DNA of 64,000 bases from NCBI GenBank assembly GCA_905479105.1, contig CAJQLE010000004.1, forward strand, positions 186,001 through 250,000, read 5' to 3'. The DNA comes from an uncultured Flavobacteriales bacterium (GTDB taxonomy: Bacteria; Bacteroidota; Bacteroidia; Flavobacteriales_G; Salibacteraceae). Within the stretch, counting starts at the first letter, position 1; every line of letters begins with the position of its first letter. The position numbers were made by a program, and so were the translations under genes. The notes beneath the pieces are model-generated. The model did no database searches, had not been told where the DNA came from, and saw only the letters and a program-made list of their open reading frames with translations. Positions 51,248-59,325 of this stretch are shown piece after piece.

Positions 51248-52363
51248 CTAATGACGAATGATTTTCAACAATCGACTTGCAACAAACTTTGAAGCCCCTT
51301 TGGATCCAAGATTTTGGATAAGCTCAGCGTACTTTTCAAGAATATAGGACCGCCTTTCTCCGCCTTCAATTATTGAACTCAATTCAGACCTCAAGTTTTT
51401 GGCATTAACATCGGCTTGGATTAATTCAGTAACTACTTCTTCATCCAGTATAAGGTTGACGAGACTGATGAACTTGATTTTTATGAGATATCTTGCTATC
51501 GCCACACTCAATGCATTTGCTTTGTAAACAACAACTTGCGGAGTTCCGATTAAGGCTGTTTCTAATGTGGCTGTTCCAGAAGTGACGATCGCAGCTTCTG
51601 CGGATTTTAGCAATTCATAAGTTCTACCTTCTAAAAGACAAACTGAATCTGGCAAAGACTCATAAAGATGTTTTGGCTGCCAAGCCACCTTTGAAGCAAC
51701 AAATTGGTAATCGGGAAAGTCCTTCACAATTCTTGAAATAGGCTCTAGTAGAAGTTTTATTTCTTGTGTCCTGCTTCCGGGCAGCAAAGCAATGATTGGT
51801 TTTGAGTTTTGCACCCCTATTTCATCTCTGAATTTCTGCTCGTCAAGATGGATATGTTTGATTTCATCCAATAGAGGATGGCCAACATATTCAGCTTCAA
51901 CCCCATGTTTACCGTAGAAATCTTTTTCAAAAGGTAGAATCACAAAGACATGATCTACGTAACGTTTGATTTTTTCAACACGCGATTCTTTCCAAGCCCA
52001 AATCTGCGGTGAAATGTAGTAGGCTACTGGAATTCCTAAAGCCTTGATGTGCTTTGCCATTCGCAAGTTAAAACCAGGATAATCAATAAGTACAGCCAAG
52101 TCTGGTTTGAAGGCCTCTATTTGTTTCCGACAGAGTTTGAAATTTTTAAGGATGGTATTTAAGTTGGCAATTACTTCAACAAAACCCATAAAAGCAAGGT
52201 CGTCCACGTGCTTCATCACTTTAGCACCTGCATCGTGCATTTTATCTCCTCCCCAGCATTGAATTTCTAGGGAACCTTCTTCTCTCATTAGAGCCTTTAC
52301 CAAATTAGCTCCATGCAGATCACCGCTTGGTTCTCCAGTTATGATAAAAATCTTATGCGACAT
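51248..52363 (-). CDS. lpxB: Lipid-A-disaccharide synthase
   Basis: LpxB joins UDP-2,3-diacylglucosamine and lipid X to form the lipid A disaccharide, on the cytoplasmic face of the inner membrane. The 371-residue length is normal. Motifs are ITGEPSGDLHGANLVKAL near residue 7, YYISPQIWAWKESRVEKIKRY near residue 118, the VGHPLLDEI motif near residue 163, and LLPGSRTQEIKLLLEPI near residue 191. A TSGTATLETALIGTPQVV segment is typical of the family. It overlaps the upstream small membrane gene by 11 bases and forms an operon with surE. Confidence 0.95.
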   Translation of the reverse strand: MSHKIFIITGEPSGDLHGANLVKALMREEGSLEIQCWGGDKMHDAGAKVMKHVDDLAFMGFVEVIANLNTILKNFKLCRKQIEAFKPDLAVLIDYPGFNLRMAKHIKALGIPVAYYISPQIWAWKESRVEKIKRYVDHVFVILPFEKDFYGKHGVEAEYVGHPLLDEIKHIHLDEQKFRDEIGVQNSKPIIALLPGSRTQEIKLLLEPISRIVKDFPDYQFVASKVAWQPKHLYESLPDSVCLLEGRTYELLKSAEAAIVTSGTATLETALIGTPQVVVYKANALSVAIARYLIKIKFISLVNLILDEEVVTELIQADVNAKNLRSELSSIIEGGERRSYILEKYAELIQNLGSKGASKFVASRLLKIIRH

Positions 52364-52667
52364 ATTTGAAATAGACTACAAAAGGAGCGTATAAAAACGT
52401 AGCCATTATGACACCTTGAGCAGATTTGTAGAAGTCTTTTCTAAGCGCGATGTAAAAAAATACAAGATTGAAAATCAGGCAAATTGAAATTATACCACTG
52501 TGAGTAGATGAGTTATTGATGATCATCTTCACAAACCCAGTAAAAGATCTGTCTGATGCGGCAATTAAATAGAAAACAATGAATCCGAATACAGGACCAG
52601 TGATGCCGGCAATTAGACCTATCCAAAGCTTGTTGAATTTGTTGAATTTAGCGTTTATGTTGTCCAT
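52353..52667 (-). CDS. Small three-helix membrane protein between surE and lpxB
   Basis: The 104-residue protein has three hydrophobic helices (LWIGLIAGITGPVFGFIVFY, ISICLIFNLVFFYIAL and VIMATFLYAPFVVYF), with a short basic loop between the second and third. I do not recognise the family. It overlaps surE by 13 bases upstream and lpxB by 11 bases downstream, so it is locked within the operon and may support the membrane step of lipid A synthesis. Confidence 0.75.
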   Translation of the reverse strand: MDNINAKFNKFNKLWIGLIAGITGPVFGFIVFYLIAASDRSFTGFVKMIINNSSTHSGIISICLIFNLVFFYIALRKDFYKSAQGVIMATFLYAPFVVYFKYVA

Positions 52668-53422
52668 TCTTTAATTGCTTCTAAAGTACTGTAATTGGTG
52701 AAGTCAAAAGAAATAGGAACTATACTGACATATCCATTTTGCAGAGCGTACAAATCTGTGTCTTCTTTGTGATCCTCAAAAGGAACAAAATGCCCTGTTA
52801 ACCAGTAGTAATCATTGCCCATTGGGTCCTTTCTTTTATCAAACTCTTCTTGCCATTTGGCATGGGCTTGGCGGCAGAATTTTATTCCTTGAATCATTTC
52901 CAAGGGGAGCTTAGGAATGTTGACGTTGAGGCAGAAGTTCATTTTAGGCTGCGCTAATACCATGCTAATTACTTTTCTGACGAAATGCTTAGCGGGCTCG
53001 AAATCAGCGTCAACGCTGTGGTCGAGTAATGAAAATCCAATAGAAGGCACGCCTTCAATATATCCTTCAAGAGCGGCACTCATCGTGCCTGAATAAATAA
53101 CGTTGATACTTGCATTGGAACCATGATTTATTCCTGAAATCACCAAGTCGGGTGTTTCATCCAAAAGTACGTCTAACGCCATTTTCACGCAGTCCACTGG
53201 TGTACCTGAACATTCATAGCCCTGGTAATCTCCTTCTGTTGGCATTTTATCAATGCGCAAGGTTGAGTTGATCGTAATGGCGTGTCCCATGCCACTTTGT
53301 GGTTTGTTTGGGGCGATTTTCAGAACTCGACCAAATTCTTGCGCTACTTCAGTAAGTGCTCGAATTCCTGGAGCATGGTATCCATCATCGTTTGTAACTA
53401 AAATCAAAGGTTTTTTCGCCAT
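52655..53422 (-). CDS. surE: 5'/3'-nucleotidase SurE
   Basis: SurE removes phosphate from 5'- and 3'-nucleotides and exopolyphosphate with a divalent metal. The 255-residue protein shows the metal-binding ILVTNDDGYHAPGIRALTEV near residue 6 and APNKPQSGMGHAIT near residue 37. The ECSGTPVDCVKMALDVL motif and ISGINHGSNASINVIYSGTMSAA motif follow. It is the first gene of the surE-membrane protein-lpxB operon. The 322-base divergent gap before the T9SS gene at 53745 gives room for its promoter. Confidence 0.95.
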   Translation of the reverse strand: MAKKPLILVTNDDGYHAPGIRALTEVAQEFGRVLKIAPNKPQSGMGHAITINSTLRIDKMPTEGDYQGYECSGTPVDCVKMALDVLLDETPDLVISGINHGSNASINVIYSGTMSAALEGYIEGVPSIGFSLLDHSVDADFEPAKHFVRKVISMVLAQPKMNFCLNVNIPKLPLEMIQGIKFCRQAHAKWQEEFDKRKDPMGNDYYWLTGHFVPFEDHKEDTDLYALQNGYVSIVPISFDFTNYSTLEAIKEWTT

Positions 53423-53690
53423 GAATGCTTTTTAAAGTGATTGCGCGAAACTAGAAAATGAGGATAGATTGATTGCCTTTGAATAAGATTTAATATGAAC
53501 TTTCTGAAGGAATAGGAAGCTTAACTTGATTGGTCCAAATCGAAAAATATCAGACAAAGTTACCGCGTGATATATGCTCGTACACAGCGAAGAATGGTGA
53601 ATTCTAAATTTTAATATTGGGTCGCATGAGATGCTTTCTAATTTAAAGTGAGGGTTTAATTTCTGATTATGAATAAATTAAAGCCATAAG

Positions 53691-53723
53691 TTGTAATAGC
53701 AATGAAATCTTTTTCTATTATTG
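53691..53723 (+). promoter_or_regulatory. Candidate promoter TTG-N22-TATTATTG in the 53423-53744 gap
   Basis: TTG at 53691-53693 and TATTATTG at 53716-53723 (one mismatch to TAnnTTTG) are spaced by 22 bases. The rest of this 322-base gap shows nothing I recognise. Confidence 0.35.
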
Positions 53724-53744
53724 GTATATGTTAAATAACATTAT

Positions 53745-54833
53745 ATGAAAACAATATTTACTCTTTTATTTTCTCTCGTTTTCGCGTCTGGAGTCTTCTC
53801 CCAAACAGAGTGGGAAGTACCTCAAGAGAACACAGGACTTATAACAAAAATCACTGCTACTTGGTGCGGACCATGCGGTGGATGGGGCTGGGAAGCGATG
53901 GAAGGCTTAATGGCTTCTCATGGCGACAATAACATTGTCACATCACTTTATGCTCCTTCTTCCAGTGAGCTTTACAATACAGGAGCCGAAGAATTGGCTG
54001 CGGAAATTGGTTTTGGTGGAACACCGAATTTTTCAGGAAACGGACTTGATCAAGGTACCGCTGCTGCCTCAGTTACTACTATTGTAGACACATTTAAAAC
54101 TGAAGCTCCGGTTATCGCTAACGCGGCATTTGAGATTCAGAACGTTGATAATGACACATTAATTATCAGCATTAAGACTAAGTTTTTTGAGAATGTGAAT
54201 GGTACATTTATCTTGAAGCCATTCTTAGTTGAAAATCATGTGGAGGAAGAGCAAAATGGCCAAACAGGAGATGTTCCTCACCATAATGTGCATAGAGGCG
54301 CTTTTACTCCTTTGACTGATTCTACGAATATTATTTTATCGGGATCTGCGTCTCAAGGAGACATCATTACAAAACGTTATATGATGGTTTATGATCCTTC
54401 ATGGGAGTTAAGTGAGATGTTTATTGCAACCACACTTTGGATGGAGAATCCATTAGATCCTGCAGATCTTCTTTACGTTAATGGTTCAAAAGAGCCTCAA
54501 GCTGGAGAGTTGGCTTTTAGCATGGGAACACTTGATGGAGATCTTCCTGTAGTGATTGATCCAGGACTATGGCCAGTAGGAGTTGAGGAAATTGCTGAAT
54601 TGAATTTTTCTGTTTTTCCAAATCCTGTTAGTGAAATGTTGAACGTGAAATTAACCTTGGACGCAGACTTCACAGTTACTTTAACAGATATTTTGGGTAA
54701 GCAAATTTTTACTGAGTCCTATTCTTCAACTTCTTCAACAACAATAAATGTTGCTGATTTTCCTGAAGGAATATACATGCTTCAACTGAATGCTGGTAAT
54801 GAAGTGTTCTACGATAGAGTAATTGTAAAGTAA
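53745..54833 (+). CDS. Omp28-like thioredoxin-fold protein with T9SS type A sorting domain
   Basis: The 362-residue protein has a signal peptide ending GVFSQ. A thioredoxin-like motif ITATWCGPCGGWGWEAMEG (WCGPC, near residue 38) follows. Segments such as NNIVTSLYAPSSSELYNTGA and FGGTPNFSGNGLDQG resemble Omp28-related proteins of Bacteroidota. The C-terminus is a T9SS type A sorting domain (LNFSVFPNPVSEMLNVKLTL, TLTDILGKQIFTESY, DFPEGIYMLQLNAGNEVFYDRVIVK). It is probably a surface-exposed protein that may act in disulfide chemistry. It is monocistronic and ends at a terminator. Confidence 0.88.
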   Translation: MKTIFTLLFSLVFASGVFSQTEWEVPQENTGLITKITATWCGPCGGWGWEAMEGLMASHGDNNIVTSLYAPSSSELYNTGAEELAAEIGFGGTPNFSGNGLDQGTAAASVTTIVDTFKTEAPVIANAAFEIQNVDNDTLIISIKTKFFENVNGTFILKPFLVENHVEEEQNGQTGDVPHHNVHRGAFTPLTDSTNIILSGSASQGDIITKRYMMVYDPSWELSEMFIATTLWMENPLDPADLLYVNGSKEPQAGELAFSMGTLDGDLPVVIDPGLWPVGVEEIAELNFSVFPNPVSEMLNVKLTLDADFTVTLTDILGKQIFTESYSSTSSTTINVADFPEGIYMLQLNAGNEVFYDRVIVK

Positions 54834-54858
54834 TACTCTAAGATAATGACGATATATC

Positions 54859-54886
54859 AGGCCTCTGCTTATGTAGGGGCCTTTTT
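54859..54886 (+). terminator. Rho-independent terminator after the Omp28-like gene
   Basis: AGGCCTCT pairs with AGGGGCCT (one G-U pair) around an 8-base loop, followed by TTTTT. Confidence 0.8.
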
Positions 54887-54952
54887 AATGCCGTAATTTC
54901 AGGTCTGTTAGTTTCGGCATATACATTGATATACAATTTGAAAATTTAAAAC

Positions 54953-55636
54953 ATGTATTGGATAATATTGATTGGTTTTGGTTTGTTGAGCTGGTGGGTT
55001 AGCCGCACACTGAAAAAAAGATTTAGAGAGTATGCTGAAATTCCAACTTCAAGCGGATTGTCAGGTGCCGAAGTGGCAGAAAGAATGCTGAGAGATAATA
55101 ACGTTCATGATGTGAAAGTTATAAGTGTTGATGGTGAGTTAACTGATCACTACAACCCTAAGAACAAGACGATTAATTTAAGTAAAGCTGTTTATCATGG
55201 ACGTAATGTTTCTGCAGCGGCAGTCGCAGCTCATGAAACGGGACATGCCGTGCAGCATGCTACTGCTTATGCAATGCTTAGTTTAAGATCGGCTATGGTT
55301 CCCATGGTTAACTTAAGTTCTAAAATGATGAATGTTATTTTCATCATGGCAATACTTGGAGGAGCTGTATTTGGATTAATGCCTCAGATGTTTTTACTAG
55401 TAATTGTTGCTCAGGCAATTATTACTGCCTTCAGTTTAATAACCTTGCCTGTTGAGTTTGATGCTTCTGCAAGAGCTTTGCAATGGCTTAATATGAGTAA
55501 GATAACGGTAGGTGAGGAACATGAGAAAGCTAAAAATGCCTTGCAATGGGCGGCTAGCACATATGTAGTAGCTACTTTGGCTGCCATTGCTCAATTACTC
55601 TATTTTATTATGGCTTTTGGCGGAAGCAGAGATTAA
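54953..55636 (+). CDS. Zinc metallopeptidase (YugP-like)
   Basis: The 227-residue protein has an N-terminal membrane helix (IILIGFGLLSWWVSRTLKK) and the DUF3267/YugP-type HExxH motif AAAVAAHETGHAVQHATAY near residue 90, with a Glu-containing third ligand region. Two or three more helices follow (MMNVIFIMAILGGAVFGLMP, LVIVAQAIITAFSLITLPVEF). Family members are integral membrane zinc proteases of unknown substrate. The start is the ATG at 54953. It is followed after ten bases by the MuiA-type gene. Confidence 0.92.
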   Translation: MYWIILIGFGLLSWWVSRTLKKRFREYAEIPTSSGLSGAEVAERMLRDNNVHDVKVISVDGELTDHYNPKNKTINLSKAVYHGRNVSAAAVAAHETGHAVQHATAYAMLSLRSAMVPMVNLSSKMMNVIFIMAILGGAVFGLMPQMFLLVIVAQAIITAFSLITLPVEFDASARALQWLNMSKITVGEEHEKAKNALQWAASTYVVATLAAIAQLLYFIMAFGGSRD

Positions 55637-55646
55637 AATCAAACCA

Positions 55647-57248
55647 ATGAGAGTACTTCTTTTTCTTATCGCTTTTGTTTCATCTTCAATTATAACTGCC
55701 CAAAGTGCGGTTGAAGTTAGTTCGATAATCAGATCGGCAACGGTTTATGCGAGAGGCGCGCAGCTAGAACATAGTGCGTCAAAATTTTTAACGTCTGGCA
55801 GACAAGTAGTCACCTTTACGGGTTTGTCTTCAGAACTTGATCCATCGAGCGTTAGCGTTTCTTCTTCTGGTGATGTAAGAGTGCTGAGTGTTTCATCTCA
55901 AGTGAATCATTTGAAAGAAAGTGCAAAGCCAAAGCGTGTCGTGATGCTTGAAGATAGTATCGAGACATTTGAATTTGATTTGAAGTTCAATCAAAACATG
56001 CTGGTAGTTTATGGTGAGGAGCGAAAGATGATTATTGCCAATCAGAAAGTTGGTTGGGAGAAATCAGTCTTCGCAATAGAAGATCTTGAAGACTTATCTG
56101 ATTTCTATAGAGATCGTTTGGCAGATATCATGCTTAAGGAAATGGAGTTGCAAAGCAAGGAGCAAAAGTTGCAGACTGGTCTTGCTAAGTTGAGGGCTCA
56201 ATTGTCAGAGCAGAATTCAAAGCTCAGCAGGTCAACGGGAGAGATATTGGTTGAAGTGCAAGTTCCGTCAAATGGAAACACGGAGTTTTCTTTTAAGTAC
56301 ATGGTGCGCAATGCTGGTTGGATGCCTTCTTACAATGTAAATGTTGCCGAAGTTGATCAACCCTTGCAAGTGAGTTATAATGCCAAGGTGTTTCAGAATA
56401 CAGGTTTGGATTGGGACGGAGTGCAGCTCACGCTAACGAATGCCAATCCTAATTTAAACGGAACTAAACCGACCATTCATCCTTGGAAGCTTTATTTTAT
56501 TGAACAAGCGGAGCTGTATCGCGGAGGAAGAGCTTCATATAGCAATAAGATGCTTGAAATGGCAGCACCGCAAAGTGCTATGGCTATGGATGCTGAAGAA
56601 TCTGATGATATGATGGGGATGGAAGTAGAGTATCCGGCCAACGAAGCGGTGACTCAGTTTAGGATAAAAACAAAGCACAATATCCCTTCAAATGGTAAAG
56701 CCCAGGCCATCAATATTGATGTATTTACAGTTCCTGCGAAGTATCAATATTATACGGCACCAAAGTTTGATCCTACAGCATTTCTTATCGCGAAAGTTAC
56801 AGGCTTTGAGGCCTATGACCTTTTGCCAGGCGAGGCTAATTTATTCTTAGCGAATACCTATGTTGGGCAAACATTCATCAATCCAAAAATCACTTCTGAT
56901 ACCTTGGAACTGTCTTTGGGTCGTGATCAGAGCATCGTAGTGAAAAGAGAAAAAATAAAGGACTTTTCATCTACCAAGAAGATTGGTAACTCAACAAAAG
57001 AATCTTTGGGTATTGAGTTGAGTATTAGAAACACCAAGGGAACGAAGATTCAATTGATTATTGAAGATCAAATCCCAGTTTCATCCGATAAGGATATTGA
57101 GGTTAGTTTGCAAAATGGAGGAGGTGCCAAAGTGGATCAAAACACGGGTAAATTGAGTTGGACAAAAGTTATTTTGGGTAACTCAACGGAGAGTGTAACA
57201 TTCAAGTATGACGTGAAATATCCTTCTGATCGAAAAATTAATTTATAA
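55647..57248 (+). CDS. MuiA-type mucoidy inhibitor (DUF4139) protein
   Basis: The ORF opens at 55587 inside the metallopeptidase, but MRVLLFLIAFVSSSIITAQ at 55647 is the signal peptide (533 aa). The N-terminal DUF4140-like part is AVEVSSIIRSATVYARGAQLEHSA and VTFTGLSSELDPSSVSVSSSGD. The coiled coil is EMELQSKEQKLQTGLAKLRAQ. DUF4139 is VQVPSNGNTEFSFKYMVRNAGWMPSYNVNV with VFQNTGLDWDGVQLTLTNANP. The family is called mucoidy inhibitor because of a reported effect in one species; here its role is unknown, presumably in the periplasm. It ends in a terminator. Confidence 0.9.
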   Translation: MRVLLFLIAFVSSSIITAQSAVEVSSIIRSATVYARGAQLEHSASKFLTSGRQVVTFTGLSSELDPSSVSVSSSGDVRVLSVSSQVNHLKESAKPKRVVMLEDSIETFEFDLKFNQNMLVVYGEERKMIIANQKVGWEKSVFAIEDLEDLSDFYRDRLADIMLKEMELQSKEQKLQTGLAKLRAQLSEQNSKLSRSTGEILVEVQVPSNGNTEFSFKYMVRNAGWMPSYNVNVAEVDQPLQVSYNAKVFQNTGLDWDGVQLTLTNANPNLNGTKPTIHPWKLYFIEQAELYRGGRASYSNKMLEMAAPQSAMAMDAEESDDMMGMEVEYPANEAVTQFRIKTKHNIPSNGKAQAINIDVFTVPAKYQYYTAPKFDPTAFLIAKVTGFEAYDLLPGEANLFLANTYVGQTFINPKITSDTLELSLGRDQSIVVKREKIKDFSSTKKIGNSTKESLGIELSIRNTKGTKIQLIIEDQIPVSSDKDIEVSLQNGGGAKVDQNTGKLSWTKVILGNSTESVTFKYDVKYPSDRKINL

Positions 57249-57381
57249 TTTATTTAGTTAAAATTCAGGTTGTTAGGGGTTGGAATCTCTTAGTGCTGAA
57301 TTTTTTTTGAAACCTTTTAATGCAGGCATAAGTATAATGCGCTGTTAGTGGTTCAAACTATTCGAAAGAAAGTTTAAGGGG

Positions 57382-57405
57382 AAAAAGCGGCTTAGGCCGC
57401 TTTTT
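57382..57405. terminator. Rho-independent terminator after the MuiA-type gene
   Basis: AAAAAGCGGC pairs with GCCGCTTTTT around a TTAG loop, with T tracts on both strands. The following ATG is 32 bases downstream. Confidence 0.88.
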
Positions 57406-57436
57406 ATTTTTCCATCTTCGCTAAAAGAACAAAACC

Positions 57437-57958
57437 ATGCACCCGGATTTAAATACTCTGATTAGAGCTCCTTACTTTGACACGTATTTAAAAACACTTG
57501 ATTCAGCAAATACGCTTGAATGTCTTCGGTATTCTAAACAGAAATTCATTGATGTAATATCAAATCTTTCTAATGATCAATTGGATTACAGCTATCAATC
57601 ACATAAGTGGTCGATTAAGGAATTGATAGTCCATTTGATTGATACCGAAATAATTTTCAATTACCGCGCCTTGAGAATCGGTAGAGAATCAGTGGCTCAG
57701 AAATTGGAAGGCTTTGATGAGAATGCTTATGCATCTCAAGCTAATCTTGACAACTTAAATAAGGCTGATTTAATTGCATTCTTTTCCTCTGTTCGCGACA
57801 GCTCCATGCTTTTGTATAAAACATTTACGAGTGAGCAATTGAATCGAATAGGTGAAGCTAGCAATCATAATGTTCAAGCGAAAGCTTTGTTCCTGATAAA
57901 CGCGGGACATACTTTGCATCATCTCAATATCATTAATGAGCGATATTTGACCCGATGA
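57437..57958 (+). CDS. DinB-family four-helix protein
   Basis: The 173-residue protein shows the DinB pattern: a metal-binding His in KWSIKELIVHLIDTEIIFNYRALRIGR and the two C-terminal His in INAGHTLHHLNIINERYL. DinB proteins bind divalent metal, and many act as thiol transferases on bacillithiol or related small thiols. It overlaps the next gene by four bases (ATGA). Confidence 0.9.
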   Translation: MHPDLNTLIRAPYFDTYLKTLDSANTLECLRYSKQKFIDVISNLSNDQLDYSYQSHKWSIKELIVHLIDTEIIFNYRALRIGRESVAQKLEGFDENAYASQANLDNLNKADLIAFFSSVRDSSMLLYKTFTSEQLNRIGEASNHNVQAKALFLINAGHTLHHLNIINERYLTR

Positions 57959-59325
57959 ATCGCATTCAGACTGCATTTTTAAAAGCATTTTATTTCATCA
58001 TCACTTCGTTGGTGATTGTTGCACCTGCTTTATACAATCGATATCCTCTGATGTATTTTGATAGTGGAGCATATATGGAAATGGCAGCCAATTTCGAACC
58101 AAGCTTTCACAGGGCATTGGGTTACCCGCTGCTAATAAGATTGACAGGATTGTTAGTGAGTAACTGGCCCTTGATTATTATTCAAGGCCTTGTTCTTTCA
58201 ATTTTAATCTATAAGATTTTACAGCCTTTTACAGAGAAGTCTAAGTTGTATTGGATACATTTTGCTTCGGTTGTTGTATTGAGCTTTTCATCAGCAATGT
58301 CATGGTATGCAGCCCAGTTGATGCCTGATATTTGGACATTGATTCTAGTGCTATCAATGGCTGGTTTAATTGTGAATCAAGGGCTTAATGTTAGGTGGCT
58401 GGTATTTTATGGAGCCCTTCTTTTCTTTGGGTTATTGACTCATTTGAGTCATATACCTCTCATGTTTCTGATGCTAATAAGCATCGGTGCAATTTGGTTT
58501 ATTTCTGGGAAACAACTTTTCAAGTTGTCTAAGAAATATTGGTTAGTTCTCATAATTCCTTTTCTAATGGCCTTAATTACGGTTCCATCGTTCAATGCGA
58601 AATTTGGCTATGGTTTTCGCTTCAGTCTAGCTTCAAATGCTTTCATAACGGCTAATTTGGGAGAGATGGGGATTTTAAAGATGTATCTCGATGAAAATTG
58701 TGATCAGCTTAATTCTGGATTGTGTTTGATCAAAGATGATTTGCCACTTGAAACATCAGGTTACCTCTGGGATCCGAATGGCCCTGTTCCTGCTCACCCT
58801 GAAGGTTGGGCTGGAGCGAATGAAGAATATGCAGTAATTGTCAAAGATTTTATGACAAAACCGCGTTATATGAAATGGTTTGCTCTTTCAGCAGTGAAAG
58901 CCACGTTCAAACAAATGTTTCAGATTGAAATTGGCAGTGGCCTGCAATATGCATATGGCGAAGGATCATCTCCTTATTGGCCAATGAAATCTCATTTTAA
59001 ACAAGAATTGAATGAATATTTAGTGAGTGTTCAAAACAAGGGAGATAAGCTTCCTCTTGAGTTCTTCAGAATGGTCAACTATCTCAGTCTTTTCTTTTCG
59101 ATATTAATCATTGGTTGGGCTGTGCTGCAGCGTAAACTCAGTAATGAGCTAGCGGCCTTATTTATACTTTTCATATTGGCTTATATTTTCAATGCCGCGA
59201 TTACGGGAGTTTTAGCAAACGTATACGAACGTCTTCAGGTGAGACTCTTGCCTTTGATTCAGTTTTTCGCTATTTTGGTCTTTATCAAATTGATAGGGCC
59301 CTCAATTAATGCTTCGGAAAGCTAA
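57955..59325 (+). CDS. Polytopic membrane protein, possibly GT-C glycosyltransferase
   Basis: The 456-residue protein begins with a short basic segment and FYFIITSLVIVAPALYNR. It has about ten hydrophobic helices and a soluble stretch at about residues 235-355. An acidic FDSGAYMEMAANF motif follows the first helix, in the place where GT-C enzymes carry the catalytic Asp. I do not recognise a named family. The ATG overlaps the DinB stop, and the end overlaps ComEC by 17 bases, so all three are probably cotranscribed. Confidence 0.75.
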   Translation: MNRIQTAFLKAFYFIITSLVIVAPALYNRYPLMYFDSGAYMEMAANFEPSFHRALGYPLLIRLTGLLVSNWPLIIIQGLVLSILIYKILQPFTEKSKLYWIHFASVVVLSFSSAMSWYAAQLMPDIWTLILVLSMAGLIVNQGLNVRWLVFYGALLFFGLLTHLSHIPLMFLMLISIGAIWFISGKQLFKLSKKYWLVLIIPFLMALITVPSFNAKFGYGFRFSLASNAFITANLGEMGILKMYLDENCDQLNSGLCLIKDDLPLETSGYLWDPNGPVPAHPEGWAGANEEYAVIVKDFMTKPRYMKWFALSAVKATFKQMFQIEIGSGLQYAYGEGSSPYWPMKSHFKQELNEYLVSVQNKGDKLPLEFFRMVNYLSLFFSILIIGWAVLQRKLSNELAALFILFILAYIFNAAITGVLANVYERLQVRLLPLIQFFAILVFIKLIGPSINASES

